DNA of 64,000 bases from Nitrospira sp. CG24B (GTDB lineage: Bacteria > Nitrospirota > Nitrospiria > Nitrospirales > Nitrospiraceae), in the NCBI GenBank assembly GCA_002869845.2, contig NEWS02000004.1, positions 1,049,879-1,113,878 of the forward strand. The letters run 5' to 3'. Below, piece after piece: positions 1 to 8,984 of this stretch; position 1 is the stretch's first letter; every line of letters begins with the position of its first letter. The notes below the pieces were generated by a model. That model was not told where the DNA came from and ran no database searches. It saw only the letters and a list, made by a program, of their open reading frames with translations. Made by a program: the position numbers and the translations under genes.

Positions 1-563
1 TTCACGACGGCCACATCGGTCTTCGGATCGGTCCCGATCAGCTTCGCCTTAAATTCGCGCTTATCTGACAGCGTGACGCGAATTTCATCCGCCTTGCCGA
101 CCACATGATTGTTGGTGATGATGAGCCCGTGTGATTCAACGATCACGCCGGACCCAAGCCCTCGTTCTTTTCGCTCTTTCGGATGTTCAAACTTTTTGAA
201 AAACTCGTCGCCGAAAAACTTTCTAAACAAAGGGTCATCAAACGGCGCTGTCCCGGAGCCTTCAGAACGTCCGCTCTTGGTCGCGTAGATATTGACCACC
301 GCGGGTTTCACCGACTTGGCAATATCGACGAATGTTTGATTGCCCCCGCCCAAAACTGGTTGAGGAGCCGTAGACACGGGTCTAGCGATGGGGAGCGTCG
401 GAGCTATGGAAGATGCATCGGGAACCGCATGTCCCGCCGGCAACCAGCCGAGGTCCGACGCAACCACAAAACCTATAACAATCCCAACCGTTAACAAGGT
501 TGCGGCAACCATCCATCTTCTCATTCCGCGAGGCGGTTTGTGTTCAAAATCCACTTGATTCAT
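1..563 (-). CDS. HtrA/DegP-type periplasmic serine protease, N-terminal part (cut by window edge)
   Basis: About 187 residues are visible, read from an ATG at 563 to the left edge. The product starts with a charged N-terminus and one hydrophobic segment (about residues 18-35), an uncleaved anchor or signal peptide. A low-complexity linker rich in Pro, Ala and Gly follows, then the trypsin-like fold: TNNHVV carries the catalytic His and TDVAVV the catalytic Asp. The catalytic Ser and any PDZ domains lie outside the window. Known HtrA proteins degrade or refold misfolded envelope proteins. The spacing to the aldolase gene (36 bp) would allow co-transcription. DegP, DegQ and DegS types cannot be told apart from this fragment. 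Confidence 0.9.
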   Translation of the reverse strand, partial: MNQVDFEHKPPRGMRRWMVAATLLTVGIVIGFVVASDLGWLPAGHAVPDASSIAPTLPIARPVSTAPQPVLGGGNQTFVDIAKSVKPAVVNIYATKSGRSEGSGTAPFDDPLFRKFFGDEFFKKFEHPKERKERGLGSGVIVESHGLIITNNHVVGKADEIRVTLSDKREFKAKLIGTDPKTDVAVV

Positions 564-599
564 GATGCCATTTCGCTCGTGTCAATACTGCATGGGACG

Positions 600-1523
600 T
601 CACTTAATTTCGCCGCTGTAAATCCCCATGATCGTGTGAAGAAACTCGGTCGCCTCCGCCTTTGGACGCTGGAATGAATTCCGGCCAATGATCGAGCCAA
701 AGCCTCCACCATCGCGAATGGCTCGAGCCTCTTCGAATACGTTCTTATCCTCGCTCTTGGCCCCGCCCGAAAAGATGACGATCCGACGACCATCGAACGA
801 GCTCTGGACGACGTGCTTCACTCGCTCCGCCAGCGTCTTGATCGGAATTTGCGCCGATTCATACACCTTCTTGGCCGCAGCCTGTTCCAAATGCGCAGTC
901 GGCAATTTTACCTTGATAATGTGTGCGCCCAATTGAGCCGCAATCTGCGCCGCATACGCGACCACATCCATGGCCGTCTCACCTTCTTTACTCAACACCG
1001 ACCCTCGCGGATAGGACCACACGACCACCGCAAGGCCACTGTCTTTCGCTTCCTCGGCAATCACCTGCAATTGCTCATACATGGCGTTGCAATGGGAAGA
1101 ACCGGGATAGATCGTGAACCCGACGGCCGAACAACCCAACCGAAGCGCATCCCTCACACTACCAGTTACTGAGGGCAACGGATCCTTCTCATCATGCAGC
1201 ACATCGTGGTTGTTGAGTTTGAGAATGAGGGGAATCTGACCCGCAAACTCATTGACCCCGGCTTCTAGAAACCCCAGTGGGGCAGCATAAGCATTACATC
1301 CGGCATCAATCGCGAGCTGAAAGTGATAGTGCGGATTATAGCCGGATGGGTTCGGCGCAAAACTCCTCGCCGGCCCATGCTCGAATCCTTGATCCACCGG
1401 TAAAATGACCAACTTGCCGGTCCCCGCCAACTTACCTGACCGGAGTAGACGCGCGATGTTGGTCTTGGTCCCCGCGTTATCGCTCCCGTACCAACTCAGA
1501 ATTTCTTGAACCCGGTCTCTCAT
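600..1523 (-). CDS. Class I fructose-bisphosphate aldolase (DhnA/FbaB type)
   Basis: 307 residues, the usual length for the archaeal/DhnA-type class I aldolase. It interconverts fructose 1,6-bisphosphate with dihydroxyacetone phosphate and glyceraldehyde 3-phosphate in the cytoplasm. Visible family features are the PVDQGFEHGP segment near residue 45, the Lys of HIIKVKLPT as the likely Schiff-base lysine, and FSGGAKSED plus the GGGFGSIIGRN phosphate-binding segment near the C-terminus. The ATG at 1523 is preceded by a strong GGGAGG ribosome site. It lies just downstream of fructose-1,6-bisphosphatase, so the pair makes a gluconeogenic unit. This fits an autotroph supplying hexose phosphates to the polysaccharide genes nearby. 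Confidence 0.92.
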   Translation of the reverse strand: MRDRVQEILSWYGSDNAGTKTNIARLLRSGKLAGTGKLVILPVDQGFEHGPARSFAPNPSGYNPHYHFQLAIDAGCNAYAAPLGFLEAGVNEFAGQIPLILKLNNHDVLHDEKDPLPSVTGSVRDALRLGCSAVGFTIYPGSSHCNAMYEQLQVIAEEAKDSGLAVVVWSYPRGSVLSKEGETAMDVVAYAAQIAAQLGAHIIKVKLPTAHLEQAAAKKVYESAQIPIKTLAERVKHVVQSSFDGRRIVIFSGGAKSEDKNVFEEARAIRDGGGFGSIIGRNSFQRPKAEATEFLHTIMGIYSGEIK

Positions 1524-1564
1524 AGTTCCCTCCCAACAACATCACAGTACCATATACATGAGTG

Positions 1565-2569
1565 TCAGATGTTCCCCTGAATGTACGCTTCCGCTTGCTC
1601 GACGTCGCTGCGGCTTCCGATGATCAGCGGCACGCGCTGATGCAATTTCTTCGGCTCCACGTCCATAATTCTCGATGTGCCCGTTGAAGCTTTTCCCCCG
1701 GCCTGTTCGACGACAAAGGCCAGCGGATTCGCCTCGTAGAGCAGTCGCAGCTTCCCTTCTGGTTTATCGGTTTCGCCTGGATAGAGATAGATCCCGCCTC
1801 CGAGCAACAGGCGATGCACATCGGCCACCAAACAGCCCGAATACCGAGCGCTGTACGGACGACCGGTTGCCTTATCGCTGACCTTGAGCGAATCCACATA
1901 CTTCCTCGTTCCCTCCGACCACTTGTTATAGTTCCCTTCGTTGGCAGCGTAGACCTTGCCCTTGTCAGGAATTCTGACCTGCGCGTGGGAGAGAAGATAT
2001 TCTCCGATGCCGGGTTCAAGCGTAAATCCATATACGCCCTGCCCGACAGTGTACACCAGCATCGTGCTCGATCCGTACAGCAGGTAACCAGCCGCAACTT
2101 GTTCGGTTCCTCGACGGATCATTTCGCCTTCGGTGGGCAAACGATCGGTTCGATCATACTTGAGCACGGAAAAAATGGCCCCGAGCGGCATATTGTTGTC
2201 CGTATTGGAGGAGCCATCGAGAGGATCGAACAGCAGCATGTACTTCCCCTGCGGCCAATTGCCGGGCATTGAGATCGGCTTTTCCATTTCCTCCGAAGCT
2301 AAGGCGCAGACATAGCCGCTGTGCTGAAAGACCTTGACGAAGTCATCGTTGGCGATGGCGTCCAGTTTCTTGACCGTTTCTCCCTGCACGTTCGTGTCGC
2401 CGGTCGTTCCCAGAATGTTGATCAGCCCGGCGCGCCGTAGATCTTCAGAAATGAGCTTGCCGACCAGACCAATCTGGGTCAATAAACCGGAGAACTCCTC
2501 CGTCGCAGCTTGATGCGAGGCCTGATTCTGAGTGATAAAGCGGTTTAACGTAAGTGGAAATTCTCGCAT
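1565..2569 (-). CDS. fbp: Fructose-1,6-bisphosphatase class 1
   Basis: 334 residues from the ATG at 2569. A longer reading from TTG at 2611 adds 14 residues not typical of the family. The enzyme hydrolyses fructose 1,6-bisphosphate to fructose 6-phosphate. The metal-binding and catalytic signature is clear: FDPLDGSSN near residue 114, preceded by the conserved ASEE stretch. The C-terminal segment with LYEANPLAFVVEQAGG is also characteristic. It lies 41 bp upstream of the aldolase and 49 bp downstream of the DUF3108 gene. Fructose 6-phosphate is the precursor of mannose-, heptose- and hexosamine-derived sugars made by neighbouring genes. No clear Shine-Dalgarno precedes the chosen start. Confidence 0.95.
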   Translation of the reverse strand: MREFPLTLNRFITQNQASHQAATEEFSGLLTQIGLVGKLISEDLRRAGLINILGTTGDTNVQGETVKKLDAIANDDFVKVFQHSGYVCALASEEMEKPISMPGNWPQGKYMLLFDPLDGSSNTDNNMPLGAIFSVLKYDRTDRLPTEGEMIRRGTEQVAAGYLLYGSSTMLVYTVGQGVYGFTLEPGIGEYLLSHAQVRIPDKGKVYAANEGNYNKWSEGTRKYVDSLKVSDKATGRPYSARYSGCLVADVHRLLLGGGIYLYPGETDKPEGKLRLLYEANPLAFVVEQAGGKASTGTSRIMDVEPKKLHQRVPLIIGSRSDVEQAEAYIQGNI

Positions 2570-2618
2570 GATGGCGCCCAGTATAGCGGGTTTGACCCGT
2601 GCGAACAACAATCGATGT

Positions 2619-3404
2619 TCAATACTCTTGCTTTGGAGTAGCGGTTTCCGGAAAGCCGTCTACCAAATCAGCGACAATGGACCCGAGCACGACCTTCGCC
2701 TTCATCCGAAGAGGAGTCTTCCTGTCATCGTTGGTAACCCACACGCGGATGTTACCCTGATTCATGAACAGCCCATGGAACGGCATGATCACCAGCACCC
2801 GGACCGTCTCCGCCTTTCCCCAGGCCCCTTCAATGGTCTCGATCGCTTCGACAAGAACCTCGACCGGGCGATTTTTCTTATCGTGGTACACGTTCATTTT
2901 CAGTGAAGCTCCAGGATTCGGTGGCAAGACCGTCCGCGTATAATACAAGCATGACATGATATCCTGTGTCCCGGCTGGGATAGGAAGCGACTCCGTCGCC
3001 CCTCCTCTGACAGCCGTGACCGTGCCTTCTTTTTGATGGAAGACATACTCGATATCTTCCTTCTTTCTCCCTTCTCGCCGACGGAAGGTCATATGGTCCG
3101 GAGCCAGTGTCTCCAGATCCAGCTCCGACTCCACTCGATTATCCACCGGAAAGAACTTCGTGATGATCGGTGTCGAGTACGCCGTCCCCACCAACTTGGC
3201 AACCGGTCGATCGTTCGATCCCTCCATCTGAAACACTTCCATCACAGCAATCGCGGCTGTCATATTGAGCCAAGAAATCTCATATGTCAGCCGTTCGCCG
3301 GCCTGAAAAGGACGCTTGAGTTCGTCTTGAGCATCCGCTTCAATTGAACCAGCAGGTAAGAGCAGGAGTACCACGGCAACGACAATCAAAGCAGAACGGC
3401 ACAT
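2619..3404 (-). CDS. DUF3108 domain protein, exported
   Basis: 261 residues from the ATG at 3404. The product opens with a classical signal peptide: MCR, a long Val/Leu core and an AxA-like site at ADA near residue 26. A GTG at 3455 would add 17 residues in front of the signal and overlap the mutase gene by 7 bp, so I prefer the internal ATG. The mature part matches the DUF3108 pattern: F-x-x-GE-x-L-x-Y-x-I-x-W near its start, a central FRRREG segment, and a C-terminal region with VWVTNDDRKTPLR. The family is periplasmic or outer-membrane associated and of unknown function. Its place between manB-like and fbp genes does not settle its role. Confidence 0.75.
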   Translation of the reverse strand: MCRSALIVVAVVLLLLPAGSIEADAQDELKRPFQAGERLTYEISWLNMTAAIAVMEVFQMEGSNDRPVAKLVGTAYSTPIITKFFPVDNRVESELDLETLAPDHMTFRRREGRKKEDIEYVFHQKEGTVTAVRGGATESLPIPAGTQDIMSCLYYTRTVLPPNPGASLKMNVYHDKKNRPVEVLVEAIETIEGAWGKAETVRVLVIMPFHGLFMNQGNIRVWVTNDDRKTPLRMKAKVVLGSIVADLVDGFPETATPKQEY

Positions 3405-3448
3405 GCGGGAGACATCGGAAATTCGATCGGGCCAGGCCGTGGCAGCCA

Positions 3449-4849
3449 CTAACACCCGACCGCTCGTTTCGCCTCCAGGAGTTCCTCCTCGACGATCGCT
3501 CGAATGATGGTAAGCTGTGCAGAGGACGTCGCCTCAAATCTGAGCACCAAGGCTGGTTGCGTGTTGGAGGCCCGGATGAGCCCCCATCCATTATCAAATA
3601 TCCCACGGACACCGTCGATCGTAATCAAGTCTCGCAGCACCAGTTTGCTCGGCCCAAGGCCTTGCTTGCTCCGCAAATACTCCGAGAATCTCAGGCGAAC
3701 CCGCTCCACGACGTCGAATTTGACTGCATCAGGAAGGTCCACCCGGATCTCTGGAGTCACCACCGTTTTGGGCAAGTCAGCGACTAACGTGGACAGCGGG
3801 CGTTGAGTCTTCGCCAGGATTTCAACAAGCCGACACGACGCATAGACTGCATCGTCGTACCCAAAATATCGATCCGCGAAAAACATGTGTCCGGACATTT
3901 CACCGGCCAATACCGCTGATTCCTCTTTCATCTTTGCCTTGATCAGCGAATGGCCGGTCTTCCACATGATCCCACGCCCGCCTCGCTTGGCAATATCGTC
4001 ATAGAGACTTTGCGACGCCTTGACTTCGGAAATAATCGTACTGCCAGGTTGTGCGGCCAGGATCTCCCTCGAGTAGATGACTAACAAACGATCACCCCAC
4101 AGCACCTCCCCCTGCTCATCAATCGCCCCGATTCGGTCCGCATCCCCGTCATATCCGATCCCTACGTCAGCCCGATGACTTTTCACGGCCTGCATGAGGT
4201 CGGCGAGATTTTCAAGCACCGTAGGATCCGGATGATGGTTAGGAAAGCGTCCGTCAAGATCGCAATACAACCCGGTCACTTTGCAACCCAGCAATTCAAG
4301 AGCTTGTTTGGCAATCAGAGATGCTGCGCCGTTTCCACTATCGATCACGACATGCAGCTGGTTTGCGTGGACATGAGAGAAGCTTTTCTGGAGGTACGCC
4401 AGATAGTCAGGAATAATCGGATGCTCGGAGAGATGGCCGTTCCCCGATACGAATACCCCTGCCTCCATTACCCTTCGAAGTTCCTGGATTTCCTCTCCAT
4501 GAATGGCTGACTTGCCGACACAGATCTTAAAGCCGTTATACTCCGCCGCATTGTGGCTTCCGGTAATCATGATACCGCCGTCGACCGGCAGCGTGAACAA
4601 AGAAAAATACACGAGTGGTGAGGCGCAAAGACCAATATCGATCACATCGAGTCCGCCCGCGAGCAGTCCCTTGAGCAGCGCCTTGTGCAAGGACGGAGAA
4701 CTGAGCCGCCCGTCACGCCCCAGACTGATCGTCTTCACTCCACGCTTCACCCCATACGTGGCGTAGGCACGGCCCACCCGCTCAGCCAGATCCTCGGTCA
4801 ATTCGCTGCCGACAATTCCTCTCAGATCGTATTCGCGAAACAATCCCAT
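3449..4849 (-). CDS. Phosphomannomutase/phosphoglucomutase
   Basis: 466 residues, the usual AlgC/ManB length. It interconverts hexose 6-phosphate and hexose 1-phosphate, here probably mannose 6-phosphate to mannose 1-phosphate for GDP-mannose. The four mutase domains are recognisable: the phosphoserine loop TGSHNAAEYNG near residue 96, the Mg-binding DGDADR near residue 238, the sugar-specificity loop GEMSGH near residue 317 and a C-terminal phosphate-binding segment (RASNTQPALVLRFEA). It is downstream of the ManC-type gene with 74 bp between, a spacer containing a heptanucleotide inverted repeat. Phosphoglucomutase activity is equally possible. Confidence 0.93.
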   Translation of the reverse strand: MGLFREYDLRGIVGSELTEDLAERVGRAYATYGVKRGVKTISLGRDGRLSSPSLHKALLKGLLAGGLDVIDIGLCASPLVYFSLFTLPVDGGIMITGSHNAAEYNGFKICVGKSAIHGEEIQELRRVMEAGVFVSGNGHLSEHPIIPDYLAYLQKSFSHVHANQLHVVIDSGNGAASLIAKQALELLGCKVTGLYCDLDGRFPNHHPDPTVLENLADLMQAVKSHRADVGIGYDGDADRIGAIDEQGEVLWGDRLLVIYSREILAAQPGSTIISEVKASQSLYDDIAKRGGRGIMWKTGHSLIKAKMKEESAVLAGEMSGHMFFADRYFGYDDAVYASCRLVEILAKTQRPLSTLVADLPKTVVTPEIRVDLPDAVKFDVVERVRLRFSEYLRSKQGLGPSKLVLRDLITIDGVRGIFDNGWGLIRASNTQPALVLRFEATSSAQLTIIRAIVEEELLEAKRAVGC

Positions 4850-4861
4850 AGGTTCGTTATT

Positions 4862-4942
4862 CGTGAAGCGTGATTCGTGAAGCGCGGGAAGAAATCTCCG
4901 TCTTGGTCATCCCGATCGACGCTTCACGCTTCACGCTTTACG
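4862..4942. repeat. Imperfect inverted repeat built from TGAAGCG-like heptamers
   Basis: Left arm 4862-4884 and right arm 4920-4942 pair at 20 of 23 positions, with a 35-nt loop. Each arm is a short tandem of a heptanucleotide (TGAAGCG on one side, GCTTCAC on the other). The right arm covers the TGA stop of the manC-type gene (4924-4926), so the repeat supplies that protein's last residues. No T-run follows on the transcribed strand, so a simple terminator is not obvious. It looks like a dispersed palindromic repeat or an mRNA-stabilising hairpin. Confidence 0.7.
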
Positions 4943-6381
4943 CTCCTTCCGTAATCATCCTTAAACCGCACTATATCATCCTCACCGAGATACGGTCCGT
5001 TCTGTACTTCGATGATATGCACGATCTCTTTCCCAGGATTTTCTAATCGATGCTGTGTCTTCATCGGAATCGCCGCACTTTGTCCGACCTGCAAATCAAA
5101 GATTTCTACTCCTCTCGTGACACGCGCTATACCAGCTATCACAACCCAGTGCTCACTGCGTTGGCGATGGAGTTGGAGCGAAAGACGGCCTCCGGGATTC
5201 ACTGTGACGCGTTTCACTTTGAACCCAGGCCCCTCTTCCAACACGGTGTACGATCCCCAAGGCCGCTGAACTGTCAGGTGTTCCAAATGTTCAGGGGCTT
5301 GCTGCTGTTTCAGAATATCGACGATCTTCTTCACATCCTGCGCCCGCGCTTTGGGGCACACCAACGTCGCATCGGGGGTATCGACCACCACCATATCGTG
5401 TAACCCGATCGTTGCGACGACACGCCGATCCGCATAGACGATCGAGCGCGTACTCTCAAGATCGACCACTCGTCCGATCACCACATTGCCGGCCTTATTT
5501 TTCTCCGCCACTTCGTCCAGACTGCCCCAACTCCCGACATCTGACCATTGAAACATCACCGGCACCACGGCCGCCTTCGAGGACTGCTCCATGACACCGC
5601 TGTCGATTGAAACCGGCTTGATCGCGCGATAGACGTCATCAATCACCTGCGTGGATGCCCCGGTCACTTTCAGCTCCCTGATTCGATCCATCGCGGTCGC
5701 AATGGCCGGCTGATGCCGGCGGATCTCTTCCACAATCGTCGCGGCACGCCAGACAAACATGCCGCTGTTCCAAAAATACTGCCCCGCCTTGAGGTACTGG
5801 GCGGCCTTCGTGGCATTGGGTTTCTCCACGAATTTTTGCACACGGTATCCACGTAATTTCCCCTGCTTACCGAGCAGCATCTTGTCATTCGGCTTGATAT
5901 AGCCGTACCCGGTTTCGGGTCGGATCGGCTTGATCCCGAACGTCACCAGGTACCGCTCCACAGCCAATTGTGAGGCTAATTGAACCGCGGCTTCAAAGTC
6001 GCGCTGTCCCGTCACCACATGGTCAGCAGGGACCACCAACATAAGGCCATCCGGATCACGACCCAGCACTTCTATGGCGGCTAAGGCGATGGCAGGAGCG
6101 GTGTTTCGTCCTTCCGGCTCAAGCAGAAATCCATCCATCAGCTCATCTTTCCAATCGATCAGTTGCCCACGGATGAGATCAGCTTGCGCCGCATTCGTTG
6201 AAATAAGCACGTTGGCGGCCGGCGCGCAACCGAGGACACGTCGCATCGTCTGCTGAATCAAGGTATGCTCGCCACCGATCCGCAAGAGCTGCTTCGGAAA
6301 CAGATGACGGCTTAAGGGCCAAAATCTGGTCCCACTCCCTCCCGCCATGATCACCGGATATAGTGGGTATGTACGAGCCAT
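4924..6381 (-). CDS. manC: Mannose-1-phosphate guanylyltransferase / mannose-6-phosphate isomerase
   Basis: 485 residues, the length of bifunctional ManC/AlgA proteins. It makes GDP-mannose from GTP and mannose 1-phosphate; the C-terminal domain can also isomerise fructose 6-phosphate. The nucleotidyltransferase signature MAGGSGTRFWPLSR is near residue 13, the conserved FVEKP near 165 and the QWSDVGSW segment near 279. The C-terminal cupin, from about residue 365, has RPWGSY and the LQLHRQRSEHW metal site. It ends inside a palindromic repeat. A GAGAGG site precedes the ATG. It is 9 bp downstream of the KdsC-like gene and upstream of the mutase, forming a GDP-mannose cassette. Confidence 0.94.
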   Translation of the reverse strand: MARTYPLYPVIMAGGSGTRFWPLSRHLFPKQLLRIGGEHTLIQQTMRRVLGCAPAANVLISTNAAQADLIRGQLIDWKDELMDGFLLEPEGRNTAPAIALAAIEVLGRDPDGLMLVVPADHVVTGQRDFEAAVQLASQLAVERYLVTFGIKPIRPETGYGYIKPNDKMLLGKQGKLRGYRVQKFVEKPNATKAAQYLKAGQYFWNSGMFVWRAATIVEEIRRHQPAIATAMDRIRELKVTGASTQVIDDVYRAIKPVSIDSGVMEQSSKAAVVPVMFQWSDVGSWGSLDEVAEKNKAGNVVIGRVVDLESTRSIVYADRRVVATIGLHDMVVVDTPDATLVCPKARAQDVKKIVDILKQQQAPEHLEHLTVQRPWGSYTVLEEGPGFKVKRVTVNPGGRLSLQLHRQRSEHWVVIAGIARVTRGVEIFDLQVGQSAAIPMKTQHRLENPGKEIVHIIEVQNGPYLGEDDIVRFKDDYGRSVKREA

Positions 6382-6390
6382 GCCTCCCTC

Positions 6391-6951
6391 TCAATGCGTC
6401 TTGTTCGTATTCTTTGTCCCAGGACGAGCGAGGAGTATCATTTCTGCAAGTTCCCTCACCGCCCCCTCCCCACCCTTTTGTCGGCACACGTAGTCGACAA
6501 CCTTCAAGACTTGCGGAAGCCCATCCGCAGGAGCCGCTGAAAATCCCACCGCTTGCAAGGCCTCGATGTCGTTGACGTCATCGCCGATATACGCCACTTG
6601 TTGGAGTGAGATGCCATGTCGTGCCGCCATCTCTCGGATCACCGACAACTTGTCCATCACTCCTTGATGAAGTTCAGGAATCGCGAGTTTCTCCGCCCGG
6701 CGAGCAACCAATTTGGTTCGCTCCTGCGTCACAATTGCCGTGATAAGACCGGCCTTCTGCAGTAATTTGATCCCCATTCCATCGCGGGTGTTGAACTTCT
6801 TCCATTCATCACCCGACTCGGAATAGTACATACCGGCATCCGTGAGCACTCCGTCCACATCCGTCGCGAACAGGCGGATTTTCTGCAAGAGGCTTCTGAT
6901 CGATTTTTCCTGAGTTTTCGATTTCACGCGCTTGTCACAAGATGAGCTCAA
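6391..6951 (-). CDS. KdsC-family HAD phosphatase (Kdo-8-phosphate phosphatase type)
   Basis: 186 residues read from a TTG at 6951; a GTG at 6930 is an alternative, and the true start is unsure. The protein is a cap-less HAD phosphatase of the KdsC/YrbI group: DVDGVLTDAG motif near residue 34, SGDEWKKFNTRDG typical of the family, a Thr in the position of motif II, and the Mg-binding YIGDDVNDI near residue 124. KdsC makes free Kdo from Kdo 8-phosphate for the LPS inner core; relatives act on other acylneuraminate-type substrates. The WaaA Kdo transferase in this window fits a Kdo role. Confidence 0.82.
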   Translation of the reverse strand: MSSSCDKRVKSKTQEKSIRSLLQKIRLFATDVDGVLTDAGMYYSESGDEWKKFNTRDGMGIKLLQKAGLITAIVTQERTKLVARRAEKLAIPELHQGVMDKLSVIREMAARHGISLQQVAYIGDDVNDIEALQAVGFSAAPADGLPQVLKVVDYVCRQKGGEGAVRELAEMILLARPGTKNTNKTH

Positions 6952-7005
6952 CGACCAGGCAAGAATCGGCTACTATCTTAACGAGTCTCAGAACAGTTGA
7001 AAAGG

Positions 7006-7060
7006 CTTGAGTTCTAAGTCCATTGAGCCAGTCGTGTTGCACTTGGAGTTAGAACTCAAG
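7006..7060. terminator. Perfect 12-bp inverted repeat between two gene groups; possible terminator
   Basis: Arms CTTGAGTTCTAA (7006-7017) and TTAGAACTCAAG (7049-7060) are perfectly complementary with a 31-nt loop. On the transcribed minus strand the stem is followed by CCTTTTC, a weak T-run. It sits in the 104-bp spacer (6985-7088 and around) between the end of the long glycan locus and the kdsC-manC-manB group. It may end the long transcript. A TAAGAT hexamer (minus strand, 6975-6980) just downstream could be a -10 box for the next group, but I see no convincing -35. Confidence 0.45.
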
Positions 7061-7088
7061 GGAAAAATCAGCACTTGACATACAACAA

Positions 7089-8984
7089 CTATGAAACGCC
7101 TTGAGAGAGATCAGATTGAAAACTCGGCACAAGCCGCTTGAGATCTTGAAGCAATTCTTCTTCATCGCTTTTCGGAAGCATCGTCGGCAACGACTCCACC
7201 CATTCGCTCAGTTCGCCCACAGGAACAGGCGTCCCCACAGCTCGATGGATCTTGGGATGGGTCGTCGACTCGACTTGTACGCTGTCCTCAAACAGTTCTT
7301 CGTACAACTTTTCTCCTGGCCGCAGACCGGTAAAAACTATCTGGATATCCTTATCCGGGACCAGACCGGCCAATACGATCATATTTCTCGCCAGATCAAC
7401 GACTTTGATTTGTTCCCCCATATCGAGCACAAACACCTCTCCACCCTGCCCCATCACACTCGCCTGTAAAACCAACTGCACCGCCTCCGGAATGGTCATG
7501 AAAAATCGCTTGATCTCTGGATGAGTCACGGTCACCGGACCGCCCTTACGGATTTGCTCAGAAAACAGCGGCACCACACTCCCGTTGCTACCCAATACAT
7601 TGCCGAACCGCACAACCGTAAACTTGGTCAGGCCTGTTCGATTCAACTCCTGCATCACATGCTCGGCAATCCGCTTGGTTGCTCCCATAATGCTCGATGG
7701 GTTCACAGCCTTATCCGTGGAAATCAAGACAAATCGATCCACGCCTGCTTTCAACGCGGCTTCAGCAACCACACGAGTCCCGAGAACATTGTTGCGAATC
7801 GCCTCCTTCGGATTCAGTTCCATCAGTGGAACATGCTTGTGCGCCGCGGCATGAAACACGATATCGGGTCTAGCCCGTTGGAACACTTCCGACACGCGGT
7901 CGGGAACAGTGACATCTCCAATGACAGGGAAGATCGTCACGGCTGGGAAAGCTCCCTTCAACTCCAGCATGAGTGAATGAAGAGCGTTTTCATACCGCTC
8001 GAAGAGGACCAACGAATGGGGATTATACCGTGCGATTTGCCGGCACAACTCTGACCCGATCGAACCTCCCGCTCCAGTGACGAGCAACGTCTTTCCGGAT
8101 ATGAGAGGGTATAGTTCCTGGCGATCCGTCTGGACGGGCTCACGCTGCAGCAAATCGTCCAAACTCATCGGTCTCACTTGCTGCAGAGAGACGGGATCAT
8201 GCAATAATTGTTTGACATCGGGGAGGGTCTTAATCGGAGCTGTGCAACCGGCTGAAGCCGCCAGAATTTTTTGTTTCACCATAGTCGAGGCCGACGGTAT
8301 GGCGACGATGATCTCGTGCACCTCCAGCGCTTCCGCCGCCTTCTTGATATCAGCGATCGTTCCTACGACTGAGATTCCATGAATTTTCATTCGACGTTTG
8401 ATAGGATCATCATCCACGAACCCCACCGGACGGCAGTTATAGCCTCCGTCCGACAACATGTCCCTTACCAGCAACTCGCCCGCGTGCCCGGCACCGACGA
8501 TCAGCGCTCGTCTGGCGGTCGGCTCAATAATCCGTATCCATTCCCTGAACCATCGCACCATTACGCGAATACCGGCAAGATAGAGACCAGTGAGGAGTCC
8601 GGTTAAAATGATGATCGATCGCGGATATTCGGCCCACCGCAATGCCAGATGGCACAATCCGTAAAATGCAGCGGCGCCGACAAGCGCAGCCAAGAAAATG
8701 CGTCCCAAATCATGGAGACCGACATATCTCCATAGTCCCCGTTGAATTCCGAATACCCACAAGCTGCTTCCAAACACAAGTACAATACCGGGGAGATATC
8801 TCCACATGATGCGATCGTAGGACACCGGGATGTTGGCATCAAAGCGTAAGGCAAACGCCGAGAGGTTCGCAGCGACAATAAGGACGATCTCTATCCCGAG
8901 TACGAGCACTGAACGATAGCCCTGCATAATCTGTCCAAGCAGACTGTCGATCCTGTGAAGGAGAGTGCTCGTCACTTGCTTCAC
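7089..8984 (-). CDS. Membrane-bound UDP-GlcNAc 4,6-dehydratase (WbpM/PglF type)
   Basis: 631 residues from a GTG at 8984 that overlaps the upstream stop by 4 bp (GTGA) and has a GGAGG site 10 nt before it. The N-terminus has four hydrophobic segments (about residues 20-130), then a first Rossmann-like region (VGAGHAG near 165). The catalytic SDR domain starts at about 300 with TGAGGSIGSE. The usual Tyr of the YxxxK motif is replaced by Met (SSIMGATKR), the hallmark of this dehydratase group, with STDKAVNPS before it. The family removes water from UDP-GlcNAc to give the 4-keto-6-deoxy sugar used for QuiNAc, FucNAc or bacillosamine. With the SDR and WecA-like genes upstream it forms a WbpV-WbpL-WbpM set. 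Confidence 0.92.
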   Translation of the reverse strand: MKQVTSTLLHRIDSLLGQIMQGYRSVLVLGIEIVLIVAANLSAFALRFDANIPVSYDRIMWRYLPGIVLVFGSSLWVFGIQRGLWRYVGLHDLGRIFLAALVGAAAFYGLCHLALRWAEYPRSIIILTGLLTGLYLAGIRVMVRWFREWIRIIEPTARRALIVGAGHAGELLVRDMLSDGGYNCRPVGFVDDDPIKRRMKIHGISVVGTIADIKKAAEALEVHEIIVAIPSASTMVKQKILAASAGCTAPIKTLPDVKQLLHDPVSLQQVRPMSLDDLLQREPVQTDRQELYPLISGKTLLVTGAGGSIGSELCRQIARYNPHSLVLFERYENALHSLMLELKGAFPAVTIFPVIGDVTVPDRVSEVFQRARPDIVFHAAAHKHVPLMELNPKEAIRNNVLGTRVVAEAALKAGVDRFVLISTDKAVNPSSIMGATKRIAEHVMQELNRTGLTKFTVVRFGNVLGSNGSVVPLFSEQIRKGGPVTVTHPEIKRFFMTIPEAVQLVLQASVMGQGGEVFVLDMGEQIKVVDLARNMIVLAGLVPDKDIQIVFTGLRPGEKLYEELFEDSVQVESTTHPKIHRAVGTPVPVGELSEWVESLPTMLPKSDEEELLQDLKRLVPSFQSDLSQGVS

